DNA from: Isotricha intestinalis
Taxonomy: Eukaryota; Ciliophora; Litostomatea; Vestibuliferida; Isotrichidae
Direction: 5' to 3'
Length of the DNA: 34,223 nt
NCBI GenBank assembly: GCA_023807065.1
Contig: JAJJLU010000033.1
Span: forward strand, 1-34,223
Part shown: positions 9,203 through 18,753 of the stretch, piece by piece
How the letters are laid out: each line of letters opens with the position of its first letter
How positions within the stretch are numbered: the stretch's first letter is position 1
Notes under the pieces: model-generated
What the model saw: only the letters and a program-made list of their open reading frames with translations
Database searches by the model: none
Told to the model about the DNA's origin: nothing
Made by a program: the position numbers and the translations under genes

Positions 9203-10972
9203 TTATTTAAAGTCTCTATCTATTTCATTAAAAAGTTGATCAATTGTTTTTTGATCAACACCTGCAATTTCTTTAAGTTTTTCAAGTTTTCTTTTTTCGG
9301 ATCTAAATTTTACTAATATTTCCCTATAATTTTTCCCTTCTTCAAGTTTTTGATTCTTTGTATTATTTAATTTAAAATTTAATTCTTTGATTTTTTCATC
9401 TTTTTGTTTCATTATACTTTCATAATTTTTTTTTTCTTCATTTTCAATATATTTTTTAATCTCTTCTTTATTTTTTTTAATTTCATTTTCTTTTTCTTCA
9501 ATAATTAAATTTAATTTTTTTATTTGTTCGATTTTTATTTTTTCCAATTCATTTTTTTCTTTTTCATTTTTTTCTTTTTGAATAGTTATTTGATTTTGTA
9601 ATTCTTCAATTTTTTTTTCATTTTCCGTTATTTTTTTTTGTAAATCTTTATCATTAATCGTAATTTTATTATTACCTTTACATTTTTCTTTTAATGATTT
9701 TATTTCATTATTTAATCTCTTCTCCATTTGATCTTTTGAATTATAAATCTCAATAAATTTTTCATTCATTTCATCTTTATTCTTTTTAACTTCATTTTCT
9801 TTTTCTTTAATCAATAAATTTAGTTTATCAATAGTTTCCTTTTGTTCATTTTCTTTTTTTGTTAATTTTATTTTTAATTTTTTTTTTTCTTTTTTATTAT
9901 TTTCTTTATTTTCTTTATTTTCACTATTTTCATTATTTTCTTTTTCTTCATTTTCACTTTTTTCTTTACTTTCATCATTTTCACTTTTTTCTTTATTTTC
10001 ATCATTTTCACTTTTTTCTTCTTTTTCTTTTTCATCATTTTCATTTTTTTCGTCATTTTTTTTCTTTTCTTTTAACAATTCAATAAACAAAGCATCTAAT
10101 AAAAGCTTTAACTTTGAATTATTATTTCTCAATGATTCATTTTCATTAATTAAATCAGTTGAAATACTATTGGAAAAAAGAGTAATATAATTTTTTCTAT
10201 GATTTAAAATTTCATAATTAACTTTTTTATTACTACAATAACAATCAATACACAAATTCATATCATCATTACTTAACATATAGCAGAATTCATTTTCTCT
10301 TTCTTCTTTAAAGTCTTTTTTGCATTTAGTACAAGAGAAAAATTTATTTTTTTTGAATTCTAAAAATTTATCAGAAGAATTAATAGGTTGATTAATAATA
10401 ATAAGTTTATCTAAGCATTTTTCACATATATCTAAATCACATATTTTACATTGAAAAGAAGAAAAAGAAAAATCTCCTCTTCCATTGCATAAATCACAAA
10501 TATGATTATTATCCATTATTATTTCTTTCATTGGATGTTCATGAAAATAATATGATAATGCTATTTTTTCATTTGAACTTTTTGAATAACATTTTAAACA
10601 TAAATGAAAATTTTTACATGTATCACAAAATAACATAAAATTATTATTTGATGATTTACATTCATCACATTGTTTTTCTGTGTTTTCATTAGGAATTATT
10701 ATAAAATTTGGTTTACATTTTTTGTTGTGGTTTAAAAGGTTTTTTAATTTTAATTTTGATAATGGAATTTTATATTCATTTATTAAATATAACATTTGAA
10801 GACATGGAGGACAAATATTTAATGAGCATTCTTCACAAGAAAATATTATTGTATTAATATTTATTGGATTATCACATATTGAACAATTTTGTTCTTTCTC
10901 ATTCTTTATTACTTTTAAATCATGATAATGAAGAACTTTTATTATACTATATGTTTCATTTAAGTAATTCAT
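9203..10972 (-). CDS. Cys-rich zinc-finger protein with long coiled coil
   Basis: The 589-residue protein has an N-terminal half built of repeated Cys-pair fingers: CSIC (30-33), CEEC (46-49), CPPC (54-57), CDEC (102-105), CDTC (116-119), CLKC (125-128), CDLC (159-162), CKIC (175-178), CEKC (183-186), CTKC (214-217) and CIDC (241-244), with interspersed histidines (for example H15, H17, H144, H146). The spacing CxxC-x12-CxxC-x4-CxxC repeated three times resembles DC1/C1-like or ZZ-type zinc-binding modules. Residues about 300-365 are a Lys/Glu/Asn/Ser low-complexity tract, and about 365-585 is a strongly predicted coiled coil. No catalytic domain, signal peptide or membrane span is visible. 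It is probably a cytoplasmic scaffold; the zinc binding is confident, the role is not. Confidence 0.75.
   Translation of the reverse strand: MNYLNETYSIIKVLHYHDLKVIKNEKEQNCSICDNPININTIIFSCEECSLNICPPCLQMLYLINEYKIPLSKLKLKNLLNHNKKCKPNFIIIPNENTEKQCDECKSSNNNFMLFCDTCKNFHLCLKCYSKSSNEKIALSYYFHEHPMKEIIMDNNHICDLCNGRGDFSFSSFQCKICDLDICEKCLDKLIIINQPINSSDKFLEFKKNKFFSCTKCKKDFKEERENEFCYMLSNDDMNLCIDCYCSNKKVNYEILNHRKNYITLFSNSISTDLINENESLRNNNSKLKLLLDALFIELLKEKKKNDEKNENDEKEKEEKSENDENKEKSENDESKEKSENEEKENNENSENKENKENNKKEKKKLKIKLTKKENEQKETIDKLNLLIKEKENEVKKNKDEMNEKFIEIYNSKDQMEKRLNNEIKSLKEKCKGNNKITINDKDLQKKITENEKKIEELQNQITIQKEKNEKEKNELEKIKIEQIKKLNLIIEEKENEIKKNKEEIKKYIENEEKKNYESIMKQKDEKIKELNFKLNNTKNQKLEEGKNYREILVKFRSEKRKLEKLKEIAGVDQKTIDQLFNEIDRDFK
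9875..10072 (-). repeat. Low-complexity coding repeat (KSENDE-type)
   Basis: Within the zinc-finger/coiled-coil gene this purine-biased stretch encodes degenerate copies of a short K-S-E-N-D-E unit that fade into N-E-N/K-E-N runs. It keeps open frames on both strands, which gives spurious ORFs. It looks like replication-slippage expansion inside the linker before the coiled coil. Confidence 0.75.
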
Positions 10973-11062
10973 CCTATTTTATAAATTGAAGCCTTTTTTT
11001 AATAAATTCATTAAATATTATTTTTAAAAATATATGTTATCATATATTTAATTATTTTAAAT

Positions 11063-13204
11063 TTATTTTATTATTGTTTTTTGTAAAGCTTTTTTTCTTT
11101 GTAAATTGACATTATTATTATTTAAATAAAAAAAATCAATATTTTCATTTGAATTTTCAGGAGTATTAATATCAATATTTTCATTTGAATTATTATTATT
11201 ATTTCTTCTTAAAACAATTTCTTTTTTAAATTCTTCAAATTTATTATTGTGAAATATACCAGAATATACTTTGCCATTATTATATTTATAAGTTCCAAAT
11301 CCTTCCATTTTATCATTAACCCAATTTCCAAAATATTCATCCCCATTATCATATTTTATTCTTCCTTTTCCATTTTTTTGATTATTTTTATAATTTCCCA
11401 TATAAAAATATTCATTTGGACTTATATATAAAGAAGTTCCATTTAATTCATTATTATTAAAATTACCTTTTTTAATGATGCCTTTAATTAATTTATTTTT
11501 AAATAATTTTTCCAAATCATTATTTTCTTGAATTAATAAATAATCACTACTATTATAAAAAAAAATACCATTATAAATTTGATCATCATCGAAGTAACCT
11601 TCAAATATATAACTATTATTTTTTTGAAAAAATCCACTTCCATTTTTTTTATCATTTTTCCAATTTCCTTTATATAAATCTCCATTATTATAATTCATTA
11701 CACCATACTTTTCTTTCTTTAAATCATCAACATTTCCTTCATATTTATCACCATTATTATATTTTATAATTCCTTTACCTTTCGTTTTTCCATTTACAAA
11801 ATATCCTTCATAACAATCATTATTTTCAAATATACATTTTCCTTTTCCATTCCATTTATCATCTTTCCATTCTCCATTATAATAAATACAATTATTTTTT
11901 ATTTCTTTTGATTTACTATATCTCATTTCTCCTTTTCCTTCTCTTAAATCATTTTTCCAATATCCTTTATAAACTTCTCCATTATTATAGGTAAATATTC
12001 CATAACCATTTTTCATATCATTTAACCAATATCCTTGATATTTATTATTGTTATTATATCTCATTATTCCTTTCTTTTCTCTTTTTCCATTTTTGAAAAA
12101 TCCTCTATAAGAAGAATTTTCTGAATATCTTTTTGTTGCTACATATTCCTCAAAATTATCGTTTTTCATTATTGAAGGTATTTTTATTGTAAATCCATCA
12201 AATTTATATGTTTTTGGTTTATAATTTTCAGGTTTTAATAATATTATATCTTTTATAAATTCTTCAAATGTTTTTATTAATTTTTCATCACTTGTAGTTG
12301 AAAAATAAAATAAATATTTATTTGATAAATATTCTCCTTCTTCATTTTCTGTGTGAAATATTTGTTCATTTAAATTATAATGATTTTCTATCATTAAAAA
12401 AGAATAAGAGAAAATATTATTTTTAATAAATTCTTTTTTTTTTAACCATTCTTTTAATTTCTTTAAAGAATCCAAATTATATTTTAAATAAACAAAAATA
12501 AATCCGGAAGACAAGTCTAAATTATTCAAATTATTTGAATCAAAATTATCTTCCAAATATTTAATAAATATTGAAATATAAGAATCATTAATTTTAATAT
12601 TTATTTTTGATGGCATATTATTTATAAGAAAAGTTTTTCCAACTGATTTATCTCCTAAAACTCTTATTATAATTGGATTTCCTATTGAATTTATTGGTTT
12701 GTATTTAAATTCTGTTTTTAAAATTATATCAATTAAATAATCAAATATTTCAGTTATATTAATATTTTTTTTTGCACTACATTCATATACTTTCAAATTA
12801 TTTTTATTTGAAAAATCTAATCCTTCTTTATAACTCACTTCTCTTTTTTCTTCTTCATCACATTTATTTCCAAGTAATATAATAGGAATTTTATTATCCT
12901 TCAATAATTTTTTTAATTTCTTTAACCGAGTTTCACAATTTTGAAAAGATTTTTTATTGATAATTGAATAAACAAGAAATATTCCATCAGTTTTTTTAAT
13001 TAATTCATTATTTTCTGCGGTGTTTATAAAATTTACTTCTAAATTATCTCTTATTTTAATTTTTGGCTCTTTTATTTCTATGAAATCATTAAATGTTCTA
13101 ATTTTTTCTTTTTCAGATTTTTGATTACAAATTACATCAATAATACTTGCTTTTCCAGTATTTTTATCACCTATTAATCCTATTTTTATTTTTCTATTTG
13201 ACAT
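11063..13204 (-). CDS. Dual Ras-like GTPase domains fused to MORN repeats (copy 2)
   Basis: This 713-residue paralogue of the 4365-6557 gene has the same order: GTPase-like domain 1 (about 5-163), domain 2 (about 177-322) and MORN repeats (about 362-655), then an Asn-rich tail. Domain 1 has GDKNTGKA (12-19), where the usual Ser/Thr after GK that binds magnesium is Ala, yet NKCD (113-116) and ECSAK (141-145) are kept. Domain 2 has an intact P-loop GDKSVGKT (184-191) but no NKxD or SAK. Copy 1 has the better first P-loop, so the two copies have lost different elements. The phrase RREVSYKEGLxFS-type region after NKCD is shared by both. The copies lie in opposite orientation with two unrelated genes between them. 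Function unknown; probably a cortical or membrane scaffold. Confidence 0.85.
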   Translation of the reverse strand: MSNRKIKIGLIGDKNTGKASIIDVICNQKSEKEKIRTFNDFIEIKEPKIKIRDNLEVNFINTAENNELIKKTDGIFLVYSIINKKSFQNCETRLKKLKKLLKDNKIPIILLGNKCDEEEKREVSYKEGLDFSNKNNLKVYECSAKKNINITEIFDYLIDIILKTEFKYKPINSIGNPIIIRVLGDKSVGKTFLINNMPSKINIKINDSYISIFIKYLEDNFDSNNLNNLDLSSGFIFVYLKYNLDSLKKLKEWLKKKEFIKNNIFSYSFLMIENHYNLNEQIFHTENEEGEYLSNKYLFYFSTTSDEKLIKTFEEFIKDIILLKPENYKPKTYKFDGFTIKIPSIMKNDNFEEYVATKRYSENSSYRGFFKNGKREKKGIMRYNNNNKYQGYWLNDMKNGYGIFTYNNGEVYKGYWKNDLREGKGEMRYSKSKEIKNNCIYYNGEWKDDKWNGKGKCIFENNDCYEGYFVNGKTKGKGIIKYNNGDKYEGNVDDLKKEKYGVMNYNNGDLYKGNWKNDKKNGSGFFQKNNSYIFEGYFDDDQIYNGIFFYNSSDYLLIQENNDLEKLFKNKLIKGIIKKGNFNNNELNGTSLYISPNEYFYMGNYKNNQKNGKGRIKYDNGDEYFGNWVNDKMEGFGTYKYNNGKVYSGIFHNNKFEEFKKEIVLRRNNNNNSNENIDINTPENSNENIDFFYLNNNNVNLQRKKALQKTIIK

Positions 13205-13838
13205 TCTAAAATGTACTTAATTTTTTAAAAGAATATGAAATGTTTTAATTATTACTGTTTAACATAAATAAATGTTAAATATTTTGGGAAATAAAATAAT
13301 AATTTAATTAAAAATTTTTATAGTAAAATAAAAATTTAAACATCAAATTGTTATTTTTTGAATATTTTAAAATTCAAAAATTTGGAAAAAATATAAAAAA
13401 AGAAAGGAATATATAATTTTCATATTAATAGATAATATTAAATATTCAATTATAAAATAATTGGTTAAATGAAGAAAAAAGAATGACTCAGAAATAGAAA
13501 ATATAAGTTAAAACTTTACCTCAAAACGTAAATTTGTTTATTATTATGTTTTGATTTTTATTTCTCTGAAAAAATAAAAAAAAAAAATAATTTCTCAACT
13601 GTTAATGTTGAAGATATTATTTAGATAAAGCACATAAAATAAAAATATTATAATATATAATATAATATATTATATAGGTTATATATATATCTAAATTTTA
13701 ATTTATTATTTAATATATGTTCTCATTTGTATATTTATAAATTATTTAAAACAAAACTCTCATATTTTGTATAATTTTATTTATTTCTCTTTTTCTCTAA
13801 TTATGATTGATAAAAAATAATATTTAAAAAAGATAAAA
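13205..13838. promoter_or_regulatory. Long divergent intergenic region with TA-rich tract
   Basis: The 634 bases separate the start codons of GTPase-MORN copy 2 (minus) and the intron-bearing gene (plus), so both promoters must lie here. An alternating TA tract with palindromic character occupies about 13645-13690. No ORF, tRNA or other RNA gene is recognisable. It is the longest gene-free stretch in the interior of the chromosome. Confidence 0.4.
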
Positions 13839-14561
13839 ATGAATCAAGAAGAAGATAGCAATCAAATTCCAAGATCAAAAACCTATACAAATTCTTTAGG
13901 AAAAACAAGTAAATTTACTATAATATTTTTAATATAAATAGATGTAAATACAACAAAAAAAAGAAGTAAAATAAGTCTTAAATTGAATAAACTGGAAGAA
14001 AATTTAAATGAAAAAGAATATGAAGATTTAATTAAAGAAGATAAAGAATTATATGGTATTGAAGAAGATGATGATTTTGGATATAATAATGAAAGAAATA
14101 TTACAGTCAAAAAAGTAGAAATTAAATTACATTATTATATAAATATAAAAGAAGAAGAATTTAATTTCGAAAATATATTAATTTTAAATTCGAATCAAAC
14201 TGTTGAAGATATAATAATTTGGGGTATTAATTCTTTTAATAATTCAAAGTATAGAATAAATTTGGATGGAAAAGAATATGAATTAAAATATTTAAATAAC
14301 AGCATCGATGATTTTAAATGTTATGAAATAAGAATTTGTAAAAAAAAAAATTTCAAACCTAAATATGATATGCCACCTTTTGTAAGAGAAAATTATATTC
14401 GAAATATCATTAATGAAAGAATATGTTTAACTTGTAATAATAATAATTTATTATTATGTCAAAAAGTTATCGATGATAATGATAGAAATTCTAAAATAGA
14501 TGATTTAATTGACGAAAAACTTGATGAAGGAGGTAGTTTAAAAAAGTGTTTGATATATTAA
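13839..14561 (+). CDS. Unknown acidic protein with possible ubiquitin-like fold, two exons
   Basis: Exon 1 (13839-13908) starts at ATG and joins exon 2 (13942-14561) across a 33-nt intron, giving 229 residues. Without splicing the frame hits TAA at 13935; with it the reading frame runs smoothly into the long downstream ORF, which has no ATG of its own near its beginning. The N terminus is polar, then a Lys/Arg patch and a Glu/Asp-rich helix. The middle (about 93-160) alternates short hydrophobic strands with TVEDIIIWGINSFNNSKY and YEIRICKK, resembling a beta-grasp/ubiquitin-like fold (inference, low). The C-terminal part has CLTC and ends KKCLIY, a CaaX-like box with an unusual final Tyr. I do not recognise the family. 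Confidence 0.75.
13909..13941 (+). other. 33-nt intron with in-frame stop
   Basis: The segment runs from GTAAATT to TAAATAG. It is a multiple of three, but it contains an in-frame TAA at 13935-13937, so unspliced mRNA would terminate early. Removal joins a split Asn codon (A + AT) and keeps the frame into exon 2. Stop-containing 3n introns are the pattern known from Paramecium, where retained introns are exposed to nonsense-mediated decay. Confidence 0.85.
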
Positions 14562-15116
14562 TGTTTCATGTAAATGTAAAAAGATATAGATTTATAAAGT
14601 TAAAAAAATAAATAATTTTTTGTTTTTATTGAAAATGATAATATATTATTTTTGTCTATATTAATAGATAAAGCATAGTTTAAAAATTCCATATAAGAAT
14701 AATTATAAAAATAAACATATATATTTATATTTCTTGATGTTTTTTTATTTTTATTTCAAAGATTTAATCAAAGAATAATTAATGTCAAAAAATATTTTTT
14801 GTAAATTAATAATTAATCTTTGTAAAAAAATAAAAAAAAAAATTAAATATTAAGATTAAAACAATTTTATAATTTTATATTTATTTATTTTAATTGTTAA
14901 CTAACAATTTCTCTTTAAAAAGCATATGATAAATATATTTAAAGTAAAAGAAATTACACCTATAAAATTTAGTTTAATTTATATTCAGTTGAATAATAAA
15001 GATTTTATTCATAATAAGAGAATTATAGAATAATAGAAAAAAAATTATATATATATATAATTATAAAATTATAAAATTTATTTTTTATTAATTAATTTAA
15101 AAATTAAAAAAAGGAA
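14562..15116. other. Intergenic region between two plus-strand genes
   Basis: The 555 bases lie between the stop of the intron-bearing gene and the ATG of the coiled-coil gene. The sequence is AT-rich with A and T runs. The only coding candidate is a 35-codon ORF at 14926-15033, listed separately. I see no tRNA-like cloverleaf or repeat family. Confidence 0.5.
14926..15033 (+). CDS. Small 35-residue ORF, doubtful
   Basis: ATG to TAA encodes 35 residues beginning MINIFKVKEITPIKF and continuing without low-complexity runs. It includes Pro, Gln and His codons that are uncommon in the surrounding non-coding DNA. It lies 83 bases before the coiled-coil gene, so it could be an upstream ORF, an unrecognised exon or chance. 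No domain is recognisable. Confidence 0.2.
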   Translation: MINIFKVKEITPIKFSLIYIQLNNKDFIHNKRIIE

Positions 15117-17306
15117 ATGAAACAGAATAATAATAAATTACCAAGAGCAAATTCAACAAAAAATCCAAAAAGAACAAAATATAGTACTCCTTATGTGAAT
15201 GGAAGTTTAAAAGGAAATAATAAATATCCTTCTATAATTTCAACATATAATGAATCTAGATCAAATTATAATCCAAATTCAACTTTTATTCCTAAAATAG
15301 AAGAAGAAAATTTATATAAGATTAATATAAGTTTAAAAGAAGATATGAATAAATTAAAAGAAGATTATACTTTTTTAAAAGCTAATAATCATAGATTAAC
15401 CTTATTATTAGGGAAAAAAGAAAAAGAAATTGATGAATTAACAACTGAAATAATAAATTTAAGAAATGAAGTTGAAAAATTAAATATGAAGAAAGATAAT
15501 AATAAAAATATAAATAGAGTAAAATCAGGAAAAAAAAATAATAAAAAAAACGAAGAAAAAGAAGAAAAAAAATCAGAAGAAAAATTTGAAAAGACTGAAG
15601 AAAAAATAGAAAAATCATCATTTTTTTCAAAAATGAAAGTTCAATATAATAATTTAAATAAGCTTTTAAAAGAAAAAGAAGATGAAATATTTAAATTAAA
15701 AAAAAATACAATTTTAACAAAAGCAAATGAAGAAAAAATCCAAAGTGAAATATTATTAAAAGAATTAAATAAAATAAAAAATTTATATGATAATATTTCA
15801 TCAATAAATTATTCAAAAAGTGATTTAGATATTCAAAATAGAATAATGAAAACAGAAATAGAAAATCAACATGGAATTATTGTTCAATTAAATACTAATT
15901 TAAATACTTTAAAAAATGACAAAAAAAAATTAGAAAAAGAATTAAATTTCCTTAAAGAAAAATGTAAAAGTAATCAAAATTCTTCTAAAATGTTATCAAA
16001 TGAAAATAAAAAACTTCAAGATCAAATGCAAATAATATTAAAAAATGAAGTTGAAAAAGAAGATTGGATAACAGAAAAAAAAGAATTAAATAAGAAAATA
16101 GAAGTTTTACAAAAAGATTTAGATCATTATAGATTATTAGTAGTTCAATTAAAAGATTATAATCCAAAAAATAAAAATAATCAAAATCAAGATGATAAAA
16201 GTGTATTAAATGAAAGTAATATATCTTTATTTAGAGTTGTTTCAAAAAATAATAAAATGGAAAATCCAGAAGAAAAAGAAAACACTCAAATTCTTCTTTT
16301 ACAATCTATAATAAAAGAATTAACAAAAGATAAAAATGATTTAGAAGAAAAAATAAAATTTTTAGAAAATCAATTGTATACTCAATCTAACTTCAAACCA
16401 GGATTTAATCAAACGATTATTTCAAAAAAAGATATTACTAATTCTAAAATATTAATTGATGATAATTCAAAAACTAATGATATTAATCAATTAAAAAATA
16501 CTACTTCAGAAATAAAAGAATATTCATTAATAAATGAAAAAATAAATGATAATAAAACAGGTACTTTACCTTTAATGAGTGATTTATTAAAATCAGAAAT
16601 TCCAAAATTAGATAAATTTAACATTAATTTTGAAGATATTATTTTAATTAATTTTGAAAGTAAAAATATGAATAAAGAAAATGCTAAAAATTTATTTTCT
16701 ATGGTTTTTTCTCAATTTAATGATGCTGATTTAGATAATGATGATGATTATAAAGATCAAATTATAAGTTCTTTAAGTAATGTTATTTCTATTAATTTAA
16801 ATTGTAATGATAATGAAAAAGAAAAAAAAGAAATAGAAAAATATTTATCTGATTTATATGATGAAGATGATAATAGTGAATTTAAAAATAATTTTTATGA
16901 TAAATTTAATAATATTCCTGATCATAATGAATTAAAAACTATTAAAAGCGATGAGGAATTTACTAAAATTTTAAATTTTAAATTATTTCCTAATAAAAAT
17001 ACTATAAATAATTTAATTGAAAGTTTCCCTAATAAAATTAATTTAATGACTTTAAATGATATATTTTATAAAAATAATATTTTCCTTTCTAAAAATGAAT
17101 TTATGTTTCTTTGTTATAAACTTAAAACTGATGAATGTAAATCCTTATATGATATTGATATTAAAAGAATAAATATTTTTACAAAAGAACCAGAAAATGA
17201 AATTGAAAAAGAAAAATCTCAAGATCCAAATGGGGGTGAAAAAGAAAAATCTCAAGATTCAAATGAATTTGGAGTAGATAAATATAATGATGAAAATAAT
17301 GAATAA
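15117..17306 (+). CDS. Large coiled-coil protein, unknown
   Basis: The 729-residue protein begins with a basic, Asn/Pro/Ser-rich tail of about 65 residues. Heptad-rich coiled coil follows at about 70-130, 175-350 and 390-425, interrupted by a Lys/Glu run near 135-165. Residues about 500-700 look globular, with acidic patches (for example DADLDNDDD) and alternating helices that could be degenerate EF-hand-like or a small helical domain. The C terminus holds two copies of an 11-residue EKEKSQD unit. There is no signal peptide, membrane span or catalytic motif. Ciliates have many such proteins in basal bodies and the cell cortex, so a cytoskeletal role is plausible but not shown. Confidence 0.75.
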   Translation: MKQNNNKLPRANSTKNPKRTKYSTPYVNGSLKGNNKYPSIISTYNESRSNYNPNSTFIPKIEEENLYKINISLKEDMNKLKEDYTFLKANNHRLTLLLGKKEKEIDELTTEIINLRNEVEKLNMKKDNNKNINRVKSGKKNNKKNEEKEEKKSEEKFEKTEEKIEKSSFFSKMKVQYNNLNKLLKEKEDEIFKLKKNTILTKANEEKIQSEILLKELNKIKNLYDNISSINYSKSDLDIQNRIMKTEIENQHGIIVQLNTNLNTLKNDKKKLEKELNFLKEKCKSNQNSSKMLSNENKKLQDQMQIILKNEVEKEDWITEKKELNKKIEVLQKDLDHYRLLVVQLKDYNPKNKNNQNQDDKSVLNESNISLFRVVSKNNKMENPEEKENTQILLLQSIIKELTKDKNDLEEKIKFLENQLYTQSNFKPGFNQTIISKKDITNSKILIDDNSKTNDINQLKNTTSEIKEYSLINEKINDNKTGTLPLMSDLLKSEIPKLDKFNINFEDIILINFESKNMNKENAKNLFSMVFSQFNDADLDNDDDYKDQIISSLSNVISINLNCNDNEKEKKEIEKYLSDLYDEDDNSEFKNNFYDKFNNIPDHNELKTIKSDEEFTKILNFKLFPNKNTINNLIESFPNKINLMTLNDIFYKNNIFLSKNEFMFLCYKLKTDECKSLYDIDIKRINIFTKEPENEIEKEKSQDPNGGEKEKSQDSNEFGVDKYNDENNE
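17205..17270 (+). repeat. 33-bp tandem duplication in coding sequence
   Basis: Two adjacent 33-base units encode EKEKSQDPNGG and EKEKSQDSNEF near the C terminus of the coiled-coil protein. The first 21 bases of the two units are identical and differences accumulate only at the ends, pointing to a fairly recent in-frame duplication. Confidence 0.85.
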
Positions 17307-17406
17307 TTTATTTATTAATGAATATAAATCAAAAAATAAAATAAAGATTAAAAGTAAAGAATATTTTTAAATAATATAATTAATAAACTATTAATTTTTT
17401 GTTTTG

Positions 17407-18753
17407 ATGAAAAATATAAATATTGAAGTTATTTCAAAATCTCCTGGAAAGTGTTTAATATGTGGTGGTTATTTAATATTAAATAAAAATAAAAAAGGAG
17501 TAGTAATTAATTCTGATACTTATATTGAAACAAAAGGGAAAATTGAAGATTATATATATAAAGAAAATGAATATTTTTTAATTAAAATATTTTCTGATTA
17601 TGAAAAAAAAGAATATAAATATAATATTATTTTTAAAGATAATTCTTTAAATGTATTAGAAGATAAATATGATAAAAATAAATGGATTTTAAATTGTATT
17701 AAATCTTCAATTTATATTTATTCATTAAATTTTGAAAATTTAGAAAATTTTTTTAATAATTTAAAAATAAATTCAAAATGTATTTCAATTGAAATAATAA
17801 GTGATTATAGATTTTATTCATATAACAAAGAAAAATTTGAAAATAATGATTGTAAATCAATTAAAACAGGATTAGGAAGTTCAAGTGCATTAACATGTAG
17901 TATTAATTCAACTTTAATGAATATATTTTATTTATATAATTTAAAAAAACAAAATGAACAAATTCCTCAATATTCAAATATTAATTCAATTCCAGATAAA
18001 AAATTTAAAAGTTGCATTCTTGTTTCTTCAATTCTTTCAAATAATTTATCTCAAAATAAAATTGGAAGTTGCTTTGATATTATTTCTTCTTTAACAGGAA
18101 ATCAAATTTTTCAACAAATACCTTATAATTTATTTATTGATAATTTTCAATTTAATGAAAATAATTTTAATTTAATTAAAAATTTTGTTAATGAAATTAA
18201 AAATAATTATTTAGATAAAGTAGAATTTTTAGAAAATCTAGAAGAAAAAAATTTAATTATCTCTTTAATTTCTATTGAAACTGGAAGTGATACAAGAATA
18301 TTTGTTAAAAATGTTTTAGAATATGCTAAAAAAAATATGCAAAATGAATTATTTGATGATGAATTATTTTCTAATTTAAATTTAATTTGTGAAGAAATAA
18401 TATTAATTTTTCAAAATAAAAAAAGTTTAAATTTATTAAAAGAAAATTGTATAAAATATAGAAAAATAATACAAGAAATAAGTAAAAAATCAAATGTTGA
18501 AATTGAACCAAAAATATTAAGTTCTTTATTAGATGAATTAATTTCAAAAGAAGAAATATTTTATTCGATTTGTCCTGGAGCAGGAGGTTATGATAGTATT
18601 GTTGTCATTGGACAAAATTCTAATAAGTCAAATTTTATTAATGAAGTTTATAAGTGTGTTACAAATTTTAATAATATTCATCCTAATTTTCAAGCTTATA
18701 TTATTGAAACTAAAATTGCTTTTCATGGAAGTTTAATTAAATACAATATATAA
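17407..18753 (+). CDS. ERG8: Phosphomevalonate kinase (GHMP family)
   Basis: The 448-residue protein phosphorylates mevalonate 5-phosphate to the diphosphate, using ATP, in the mevalonate route to isoprenoids. Family motifs are in order: SPGKCLICGGYLIL (12-25), matching the APGKxLLxGGYxVL start of ERG8; KTGLGSSSAL (153-162), the GHMP ATP-binding loop; KIGSCFDI (218-225), matching the KxGSGFDV motif, with Cys in place of Gly; ETGSDTR (291-297); and CPGAGGYDSI (389-398), matching PGAGGxDAI. Length fits the family (about 450). The ATG at 17407 is chosen because the motif block begins a few residues later; the preceding in-frame TTG is not a likely start in a ciliate. This indicates eukaryotic-type mevalonate metabolism and could supply the prenyl groups for the Rab on this chromosome. 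Confidence 0.92.
   Translation: MKNINIEVISKSPGKCLICGGYLILNKNKKGVVINSDTYIETKGKIEDYIYKENEYFLIKIFSDYEKKEYKYNIIFKDNSLNVLEDKYDKNKWILNCIKSSIYIYSLNFENLENFFNNLKINSKCISIEIISDYRFYSYNKEKFENNDCKSIKTGLGSSSALTCSINSTLMNIFYLYNLKKQNEQIPQYSNINSIPDKKFKSCILVSSILSNNLSQNKIGSCFDIISSLTGNQIFQQIPYNLFIDNFQFNENNFNLIKNFVNEIKNNYLDKVEFLENLEEKNLIISLISIETGSDTRIFVKNVLEYAKKNMQNELFDDELFSNLNLICEEIILIFQNKKSLNLLKENCIKYRKIIQEISKKSNVEIEPKILSSLLDELISKEEIFYSICPGAGGYDSIVVIGQNSNKSNFINEVYKCVTNFNNIHPNFQAYIIETKIAFHGSLIKYNI

Noticed and set aside
9859..10086. ORFs on both strands in the KSENDE repeat
   Set aside because: They are by-products of the purine-biased repeat in the zinc-finger/coiled-coil gene, composed of only a few residue types.
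17404..17406. TTG as the start of phosphomevalonate kinase
   Set aside because: An ATG follows immediately at 17407 and suits the family's N terminus.
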